A stretch of DNA of 64,000 nucleotides from an uncultured bacterium (lineage in GTDB: Bacteria > Pseudomonadota > Gammaproteobacteria > Burkholderiales > Burkholderiaceae_C). Of this stretch, positions 30,872-37,071 are shown one piece after another. The stretch spans positions 1 through 64,000 of the forward strand of contig CAIYQZ010000074.1 of NCBI GenBank assembly GCA_903928495.1, read 5' to 3'. Each line of letters begins with the position of its first letter. The first letter of the stretch is position 1. The notes beneath the pieces are model-generated. The model saw only the letters and a list, made by a program, of their open reading frames with translations, made no database searches and was not told the DNA's origin. A program made the position numbers and the translations under genes.

Positions 30872-30889
30872 AGGCTCAACGGTTTTTTC

Positions 30890-30903
30890 GGACAACGGCG
30901 TCC
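30890..30903 (+). promoter_or_regulatory. ANTAR-target hairpin P2 (hexaloop AACGGC)
   Basis: GGAC (30890-30893) pairs with GTCC (30900-30903) around the identical six-base loop AACGGC, again with A1 and G4. It lies 18 bases after P1. Its bases are also the 5' arm of the long downstream stem, so the two structures exclude each other. Confidence 0.7.
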
Positions 30904-30966
30904 ATTTCCTGCTTGATGTTCAAGCGTGGAGATGGGCGCCGTTGTGCTTTGTAGACCCACTTTTTT
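30892..30966 (+). terminator. Candidate regulated terminator of the nas leader
   Basis: Bases 30892-30905 pair with 30932-30945 over 14 positions with a single G-T wobble. Inside the loop GCTTGA and TCAAGC form a second short stem. The stem is followed by GCTTTG and, 15 bases on, by six T residues at 30961-30966. The distance to the T-run is longer than in a textbook terminator, so termination efficiency is uncertain. The overlap with hairpin P2 supports antitermination control. Confidence 0.55.
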
Positions 30967-31000
30967 GTTTGCCCGCTGATCTCACCAGGAGTTGACCACC

Positions 31001-32287
31001 ATGACGACCATCCCCACGCACACAGACACCAGCACCACCTTGCCTGCCGCCACCGGCGATGCAGGGCGCCGTGGATTCCTGAAGCAAGGCGCGGCCGTGG
31101 CCGGTGCCACCATCTTCTCCAGCCTGGGGCACAGCGGCGTGTGGGCGGCGGGCTCCGACGCACCTGAAAAGAAGGAAGTCAAGATCGGCTTCATCCCCCT
31201 GACCGACTGCGCCAGCGTGGTCATGGCCAGCGTGCTGGGCATCGACCAGAAGTACGGCGTCAAGATCATTCCCACCAAAGAAGCGAGTTGGCCCGGCGTG
31301 CGCGACAAGCTGGTCAACGGCGAGCTGGACTTTGCCCATGTGCTCTACGGCCTGATCTACGGCGTGCAGCTGGGGGCAGGCGGTGCAAAAAAAGACATGG
31401 CCGTGTTGATGAACCTGAACCATAACGGCCAGGCCATCACCCTCAGCAAAAAGCTGGCCGACAAAGGTGCCATCAACGGCGAAACCCTGGCCAAGCTGAT
31501 GCGCAGCGACAAGCGCGAGTACACCTTTGCGCAGACCTTCCCCACCGGCACCCACGCCATGTGGCTGTACTACTGGCTGTCCACGTACGGCATCAACCCC
31601 CTGAAAGAAGCCAAGATCATCACCGTGCCCCCACCCCAGATGGTGGCCAACATGCGCGTGGGCAACATGGACGGCTACTGCGTGGGCGAGCCCTGGAACC
31701 ACCGCGCCATCATGGACGGCATTGGTGTCAACGGCACCACCACCCAGGACATCTGGAAAGACCACCCCGAAAAGGTGCTGGGCACCACCGGCGAATACGC
31801 CAAGAAGTACCCCAACACCTGCCGCGCCGTGACCGCCGCCATCCTGGAAGCAGGCCGCTGGATTGACGCGGGCCTGCAGAACAAGCTGAAGATGGCCGAG
31901 ACAGTGGCCGACAAGGCCTACGTGAACACCAGTGTGGACGCCATCAACCAGCGCATCCTGGGTCGCTACCAGGACGGCATGGGCAAAACCTGGGACGACC
32001 CCAACCACATGAAGTTCTACAACGACGGTGCCGTGAACTACCCGTATCTGAGCGACGGCATGTGGTTCCTGACCCAGCACAAGCGCTGGGGCCTGCTGAA
32101 AGACCACCCCGACTACCTGGGTGTGGCCAAGTCCATCAGCCAGACCGCCATCTACAAAGACGCCGCCACTGCCAGCAAAACGCCACTGCCCAAGAGCGAC
32201 ATGCGCACCCACAAGCTGGTGGATGGTGTGGTGTGGGACGGCAAAGACCCCGCCAAGTACGCCGACAGCTTCAAGATCCGGGCCTGA
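31001..32287 (+). CDS. nrtA: Nitrate ABC transporter substrate-binding protein (NrtA/CmpA family)
   Basis: A periplasmic nitrate receptor. The N-terminus carries a twin-arginine motif (GRRGFLKQGAAVAGA), so export of the folded protein by Tat is likely. The mature part begins KKEVKIGFIPLTDCASVVMA, followed by the CmpA/NrtA-type segments ASWPGVRDKLVNGELDFAH and VGNMDGYCVGEPWNHRA. I chose the ATG at 31001, nine bases after AGGAG; a TTG at 30992 abuts the ribosome-binding site. Length is 428. It is the first gene of the operon controlled by the nas leader and is followed 39 bp later by the permease. Confidence 0.93.
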   Translation: MTTIPTHTDTSTTLPAATGDAGRRGFLKQGAAVAGATIFSSLGHSGVWAAGSDAPEKKEVKIGFIPLTDCASVVMASVLGIDQKYGVKIIPTKEASWPGVRDKLVNGELDFAHVLYGLIYGVQLGAGGAKKDMAVLMNLNHNGQAITLSKKLADKGAINGETLAKLMRSDKREYTFAQTFPTGTHAMWLYYWLSTYGINPLKEAKIITVPPPQMVANMRVGNMDGYCVGEPWNHRAIMDGIGVNGTTTQDIWKDHPEKVLGTTGEYAKKYPNTCRAVTAAILEAGRWIDAGLQNKLKMAETVADKAYVNTSVDAINQRILGRYQDGMGKTWDDPNHMKFYNDGAVNYPYLSDGMWFLTQHKRWGLLKDHPDYLGVAKSISQTAIYKDAATASKTPLPKSDMRTHKLVDGVVWDGKDPAKYADSFKIRA

Positions 32288-32326
32288 TCCGGCACCGCTC
32301 CCCCACCCTGAATCAGGAGAACCACC

Positions 32327-33268
32327 ATGGTCAGCGCCGTGTTCCACGCGCCGCTGGAGGGGGCCGCCGCGCCCCATCCAGCCAGCGCAGCACCTGTCAG
32401 CACGCACAAAAGTGCAGCAAACACATCAACCCCATCAAGCGGTGAAGCACAAAAAACCATGAAAACCACCCACCGCACACCCGTGGATTGGCGGGAACTG
32501 GCGCTGAACGTGGTGCCCCCTGTGCTGGGCCTGGGGCTGCTGGTGGGGCTGTGGGCGCTGGTGTCCATCAGCACAGGCGCCAGCATCCCCGGCCCGGTGG
32601 AAACCTGGGGCCAGGCGGTGGAGATTTTCAGTGACCCGTTTTACCGCAACGGCCCCAACGACCAGGGCGTGGGCTGGAACGTGCTGATGAGCCTGGAACG
32701 CGTGGCCGTGGGCTTTGGCCTGGCGGCGCTGGTGGGCATCCCTGCGGGGTTTGCCATCGGGCGCTTCACGTTTTTGGGGCGAATGTTCAACCCGCTCATC
32801 AGCCTGCTGCGCCCCGTGTCGCCGCTGGCCTGGTTGCCGATTGGTCTGCTGGTCTTCAAAGGGGCCAACCCGGCCGCCATCTGGACCATCTTCATCTGCA
32901 GCATCTGGCCCATGATCATCAACACCGCCGTGGGTGTGCAGCGCGTGCCGCAGGACTACATGAACGTGGCCCGCGTGCTGAACCTGAGTGAATGGAAGAT
33001 CCTGACCAAGATCCTGCTCCCTGCCGTGCTGCCCTACATGCTGACCGGCGTGCGCCTGGCGGTGGGCACCGCGTGGCTGGTGATCGTGGCCGCCGAGATG
33101 CTGACCGGTGGGGTGGGCATTGGCTTCTGGGTGTGGGACGAGTGGAACAACCTCAACGTCAAGAACATCATCATCGCCATCTTCGTGATTGGCATCGTCG
33201 GGCTGATTCTGGAATTTGCCCTGATCAAACTGGCCACAGCCTTCACGTATGACGAGGTGAAATCATGA
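32327..33268 (+). CDS. nrtB: Nitrate ABC transporter permease
   Basis: An inner-membrane permease with about six helices in the SsuC/TauC/NrtB fold. The binding-protein-dependent transport loop (EAA-like) is visible as VPQDYMNVARVLNLSEWK, before LLPAVLPYMLTGVRLAVG. The first 44 residues form a Pro/Ala/Ser-rich hydrophilic N-terminus before a second Met at 32459. The upstream ATG at 32327 is preferred because it has AGGAG eight bases before it. Its stop overlaps the ATPase start by 4 bp. Confidence 0.93.
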   Translation: MVSAVFHAPLEGAAAPHPASAAPVSTHKSAANTSTPSSGEAQKTMKTTHRTPVDWRELALNVVPPVLGLGLLVGLWALVSISTGASIPGPVETWGQAVEIFSDPFYRNGPNDQGVGWNVLMSLERVAVGFGLAALVGIPAGFAIGRFTFLGRMFNPLISLLRPVSPLAWLPIGLLVFKGANPAAIWTIFICSIWPMIINTAVGVQRVPQDYMNVARVLNLSEWKILTKILLPAVLPYMLTGVRLAVGTAWLVIVAAEMLTGGVGIGFWVWDEWNNLNVKNIIIAIFVIGIVGLILEFALIKLATAFTYDEVKS

Positions 33269-34101
33269 GCGACTCCCTGACCACCAAGTTCATTGAAGTG
33301 CAGGGGGTCGAGCAGACCTTCAAGACCAAAAAAGGCCCTTTCACCGCGCTGCAGGGCATCAACCTCACCATCGCCAAGGGCGAGTTCGTGGCGCTCATCG
33401 GGCACTCGGGCTGCGGCAAGTCCACCCTGCTGAACCTGATTGCGGGTCTCACCACACCGACCAACGGCACCCTGCTGTGCGCCAACCGGGAAATTGCCGG
33501 GCCAGGCCCCGAGCGCGCTGTGGTGTTCCAGAACCACTCGTTGCTGCCGTGGCTGACCTGTTATGAAAACGTGTACCTGGGCGTGGAACGCGTCTTCGGC
33601 GCCGCCAACAAGAGCACCGGCGCAGCCTCTGAAAACAAAGCTCAACTCAAAGAGCGCACCGATGCCGCCCTGACCCTGGTCGGTCTGACCCACGCTGCCC
33701 AGAAGCGCCCCGGCGAGATCAGCGGCGGCATGAAGCAGCGCGTGGGCATTGCCCGTGCCTTGGCCATGGAGCCCAAAGTGCTGCTGATGGACGAGCCGTT
33801 CGGCGCGCTGGACGCCCTCACCCGCGCCAAGCTGCAGGACGAGCTGCTGGACATCGTGGCCCGCACCCACAGCACCGTGGTGATGGTGACGCACGACGTG
33901 GACGAAGCCGTGCTGCTGTCCGACAAGATCGTGATGATGACCAACGGCCCGGCAGCCACCATTGGCGAGGTGCTGAGCGTGGACCTGCCCCGCCCCCGCA
34001 GTCGCGTGGCCCTGGCAGACAGCCCCCAGTACCTGGGTTACCGCAAGGCGGTCATTGACTTCCTTTACACCCGCCAAGCCCACGTTGAAAAGGCGGCCTG
34101 A
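33265..34101 (+). CDS. nrtD: Nitrate ABC transporter ATP-binding protein
   Basis: Energises nitrate uptake. Walker A GHSGCGKST lies near residue 48, the signature ISGGMKQRVGIARA near 153 and Walker B VLLMDEPFGALDALTR near 173, followed by the switch histidine in VTHDVDEAV. The 278-residue length lacks the fused receptor domain seen in cyanobacterial NrtC, so it is the NrtD/SsuB form. The start overlaps the permease stop and the gene ends 2 bp before nirB. Confidence 0.93.
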   Translation: MSDSLTTKFIEVQGVEQTFKTKKGPFTALQGINLTIAKGEFVALIGHSGCGKSTLLNLIAGLTTPTNGTLLCANREIAGPGPERAVVFQNHSLLPWLTCYENVYLGVERVFGAANKSTGAASENKAQLKERTDAALTLVGLTHAAQKRPGEISGGMKQRVGIARALAMEPKVLLMDEPFGALDALTRAKLQDELLDIVARTHSTVVMVTHDVDEAVLLSDKIVMMTNGPAATIGEVLSVDLPRPRSRVALADSPQYLGYRKAVIDFLYTRQAHVEKAA

Positions 34102-34103
34102 CC

Positions 34104-36596
34104 ATGGACATGACCCCACCCCCCGTGAAGCGTCAAAAGCTGGTGATGGTCGGCAACGGCATGGCCGGTGTGCGCACTCTGGAAGAGCTGCTGAAGATTG
34201 CCCCGGAGATGTACGACATCACGGTGTTCGGCGCCGAGCCGCACCCCAACTACAACCGCATTTTGCTCAGCCCTGTGCTGGCAGGCGAGCAGACACTGGA
34301 CGAAATCGTTCTGAACGACTGGGCCTGGTACACCGACAACGGCATCACCCTGCACGCTGGTTGGACCGTGACCAGCGTGGACCGGGTCAAACGCCATGTG
34401 CTGGCCACCAGCCCAGCGGGCGAAACCATCACCACCGATTACGACCGGCTCATTTTGGCCACAGGCTCCAACCCCTTCATCCTGCCCATTCCGGGCAACA
34501 AGCTGACTGGCGTGCTGGCCTACCGCGACATCGCCGACACGCAGGCCATGATTGACGCGGCCACCACATACCAACACGCGGTGGTGATTGGCGGCGGCCT
34601 GTTGGGCCTGGAGGCAGCCAACGGTCTGATGAAGCGCGGCATGAGCGTGAATGTGGTGCACGTGATGCCCACGCTGATGGAACGCCAGCTCGACACGGTG
34701 GCTGGCAAGCTGCTGCAACAGTCGCTGGCCGAGCGCGGCATGGGCTTTTTGATGGGCGCACAGACGCAAGAGTTGGTGGGTGATCAAAACGACGGCAAGG
34801 ATGGCCGGGTGAAATCTGTCAGGTTCAAAGACGGCACAGAGGTACCCGCCGACCTGGTGGTCATGGCCGTGGGCATACGCCCCAACACCGCCTTGGCCGA
34901 GTCCATGAACCTGCACGTCAACCGCGGCATCGTGGTCAGCGACACCCTGCAAACCACCACCGACCCGCGCATTTACGCCGTGGGCGAGTGCGCTGCACAC
35001 CGGGGCATTGCCTACGGGCTGGTGGCCCCGCTGTTCGAGCAGGGCAAGGTGCTGGCCAACCACCTGGCCGAATACGGCATTGGCCGCTACACCGGCAGCC
35101 TCACGTCCACCAAACTCAAGGTGACGGGCATCGACTTGTTCTCCGCAGGTGATTTCATGGGCGGCGAGGGCACCGAAGAAATCGTCATGTCCGACCCGTT
35201 TGGCGGTGTCTACAAGAAGCTGGTGCTGAAAGACGACAAACTGGTGGGCGCATGCCTGTACGGTGACACCGTGGACGGCAGCTGGTACTTCAAGCTGCTG
35301 CGCGATGGCCGCAGCATCAAAGACATCCGCGACAAGCTGATGTTTGGCGAAAGCAACATTGGTGATGCCGGGCACCAGGGCCACAACAAAGCCGCAGCCA
35401 TGGCCGACACCGACGAGGTCTGCGGTTGCAACGGCGTGACCAAAGGCGCCATCTGCAAAGCCATCAAAGACAAAGGCCTGTTCACGCTGGACGAGGTGCG
35501 CAAACACACCAAGGCCAGTGCCAGCTGCGGCTCGTGCACGGGGCTGGTGGAACAACTCATCATGTTCACCGCCGGGGGCGACTACTCGGCCACACCCAAG
35601 CTGAAAGCCATGTGTGGCTGCACCGACCACGGCCACCAGGCCGTGCGCGAAGCCATCCGCACCGTGCAGGCCGATGGCAGCAAGCTGCTGACCATTGGCG
35701 GCGTGTTCAAAGCGCTGAACTGGAAAACGCCCAATGGTTGCGCCACCTGCCGCCCGGCTGTCAACTATTACCTCATCAGCACGTGGCCCAAAGAGGCCAA
35801 GGACGATCCGCAAAGCCGCTTCATCAACGAGCGCAGCCACGCCAACATCCAGAAAGACGGCACCTACAGCGTCATCCCACGCATGTGGGGCGGCGAAACC
35901 ACGGCTGATGAGCTGCGCCGCATTGCCAACGCGGTGGACAAATACAAAATTCCCACCGTCAAGGTCACGGGCGGCCAGCGTATCGACCTGCTGGGCGTGA
36001 AAAAGGAAGACCTGCAGGCCGTGTGGAAAGACATCGGCATGCCCAGCGGCCACGCCTACGCCAAGGCACTGCGCACCGTGAAAACCTGCGTGGGTTCCGA
36101 ATGGTGCCGAATGGGCACGCAAGACAGCACCCAGATGGGCAAAGACCTGGAGCGTGCCATGTGGCGCATGTACGCCCCGCACAAGGTCAAGTTTGCGGTG
36201 TCGGGCTGCCCGCGCAATTGCGCCGAGGCCGGCATCAAAGACGTCGGCATCATCGGCGTGGACAGTGGCTGGGAGATGTACGTGGCTGGCAACGGCGGCA
36301 TCAAAACCGAGGTGGCGCATTTCTTCACCAAGCTGAAAACCGCTGAAGAAGTGCTGGAGTACACCGGCGCGTTCTGCGAGCTGTACCGCCAGGAAGGCTG
36401 GTACCTGGAGCGCACGGTGCACTACGTCAGCCGCGTGGGCCTGGACTATGTGAAACAGCGCATTCTGGAAGACCACGCAGGCCGCAAAGCCCTGTGGGAG
36501 CAACTGCAGTTTGCACTGGACGGCGAGCCCGACCCGTGGTTCGATTTCAAGGAAGCCGCCGTGGACACCCGCCAGTTCACCGCCATCAGCGCCTGA
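34104..36596 (+). CDS. nirB: Assimilatory nitrite reductase (NADH) large subunit
   Basis: Reduces nitrite to ammonium in the cytoplasm with NAD(P)H. In order it has an FAD/NAD(P)-binding domain starting KLVMVGNGMAGVRTLEEL, a second glycine motif VVIGGGLLGLEAANGL near residue 162, and BFD-type 2Fe-2S regions (EVCGCNGVTKGAICKA and SASCGSCTGLVE near 435-485). The siroheme/4Fe-4S domain has the four Cys ligands in TCVGSEWC near 660 and SGCPRNC near 700. Length is 830. It starts two bases after nrtD. nirD follows after a 76-bp gap filled by a small repeat element. Confidence 0.97.
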   Translation: MDMTPPPVKRQKLVMVGNGMAGVRTLEELLKIAPEMYDITVFGAEPHPNYNRILLSPVLAGEQTLDEIVLNDWAWYTDNGITLHAGWTVTSVDRVKRHVLATSPAGETITTDYDRLILATGSNPFILPIPGNKLTGVLAYRDIADTQAMIDAATTYQHAVVIGGGLLGLEAANGLMKRGMSVNVVHVMPTLMERQLDTVAGKLLQQSLAERGMGFLMGAQTQELVGDQNDGKDGRVKSVRFKDGTEVPADLVVMAVGIRPNTALAESMNLHVNRGIVVSDTLQTTTDPRIYAVGECAAHRGIAYGLVAPLFEQGKVLANHLAEYGIGRYTGSLTSTKLKVTGIDLFSAGDFMGGEGTEEIVMSDPFGGVYKKLVLKDDKLVGACLYGDTVDGSWYFKLLRDGRSIKDIRDKLMFGESNIGDAGHQGHNKAAAMADTDEVCGCNGVTKGAICKAIKDKGLFTLDEVRKHTKASASCGSCTGLVEQLIMFTAGGDYSATPKLKAMCGCTDHGHQAVREAIRTVQADGSKLLTIGGVFKALNWKTPNGCATCRPAVNYYLISTWPKEAKDDPQSRFINERSHANIQKDGTYSVIPRMWGGETTADELRRIANAVDKYKIPTVKVTGGQRIDLLGVKKEDLQAVWKDIGMPSGHAYAKALRTVKTCVGSEWCRMGTQDSTQMGKDLERAMWRMYAPHKVKFAVSGCPRNCAEAGIKDVGIIGVDSGWEMYVAGNGGIKTEVAHFFTKLKTAEEVLEYTGAFCELYRQEGWYLERTVHYVSRVGLDYVKQRILEDHAGRKALWEQLQFALDGEPDPWFDFKEAAVDTRQFTAISA

Positions 36597-36613
36597 GCAC
36601 AAACTTGTAACAA

Positions 36614-36671
36614 AAATGGCCTCTACCGCTTGTTGGTATTGGTCTGACAGCTATCACTGAATAGGCCATTT
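36614..36671. repeat. 58-bp MITE-like element with 9-bp terminal inverted repeats
   Basis: The nirB-nirD gap contains AAATGGCCT (36614-36622) and its perfect inverse AGGCCATTT (36663-36671) as the ends of an AT-rich 58-bp unit. Its inner left arm, GGCCTCTACCGCTTGTTGG, is shared with a copy inside mutS (62508-62568), and the CTACCGCTT core also occurs inside trmJ. The right end abuts the nirD start codon, and AGG within it is the only Shine-Dalgarno-like sequence there. Confidence 0.7.
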
Positions 36672-36672
36672 C

Positions 36673-37059
36673 ATGACCACCTGGAAAGCCATTTGCCATG
36701 TTGACGACATCCCCACCCTGGGTTCGCGCCGCGTGTCGCGCGCCGTGGGGCTGGATGTGGCGCTGTTCAAAAACGACGCAGGCGAGGTGTTTGCCCTGCT
36801 CGACCGCTGCCCGCACAAAGGCGGCCCATTGAGTCAGGGCATTGTGTTTGGCACCAGCGTGGCCTGCCCTCTGCACAACTGGACCATAGGCCTGTGCAAC
36901 GGCCAGGCCGCCGCCCCTGACGAAGGCAGCACACCTGCGTTCGAGGTCAAGGTGGAAGGCGGCCAGGTGTTCCTGAGTGCTGAAGAACTGGACACCGTGG
37001 GCACCGACCTGACACGCCCCGTCGCCGGCCCAAAGCCCTGCCGCGCTGCCTGCGCCTGA
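36673..37059 (+). CDS. nirD: Nitrite reductase (NADH) small subunit, Rieske-type
   Basis: Small subunit partner of NirB. The 128 residues form a Rieske-like domain with both ligand boxes, CPHKGGPLSQG near residue 44 and CPLHNWTIGL near 64. Both Cys-x-His pairs are therefore retained, unlike in many NirD proteins in which they are lost. The ATG at 36673 directly follows the repeat element. nasA starts 12 bp after the stop. Confidence 0.95.
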   Translation: MTTWKAICHVDDIPTLGSRRVSRAVGLDVALFKNDAGEVFALLDRCPHKGGPLSQGIVFGTSVACPLHNWTIGLCNGQAAAPDEGSTPAFEVKVEGGQVFLSAEELDTVGTDLTRPVAGPKPCRAACA

Positions 37060-37071
37060 GGAGACCACCCA

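Larger units (their letters stand above)
30667..31000 (+). promoter_or_regulatory. Non-coding nas operon control region (sigma-54 promoter, leader RNA)
   Basis: This 334-bp gap between nasR and nrtA holds no gene. It contains a sigma-54-type promoter at 30821-30836, giving a predicted start near 30846. A leader of about 155 nt follows, with two six-base-loop hairpins, a long competing stem (arms 30892-30905 and 30932-30945) and a T-run at 30961-30966. An AGGAG ribosome-binding site (30987-30991) precedes the nrtA start. This is the layout of the Klebsiella nas leader as described in the literature. The region upstream of 30821 shows GCACCA direct repeats but no convincing activator dyad. Confidence 0.75.

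Noticed and set aside
34065-36602. 845-codon open frame antisense to nirB
   Set aside because: It mirrors the codon bias of nirB; the product is rich in His, Gly and Val with no recognisable motif, while nirB has complete FAD, BFD and siroheme signatures.
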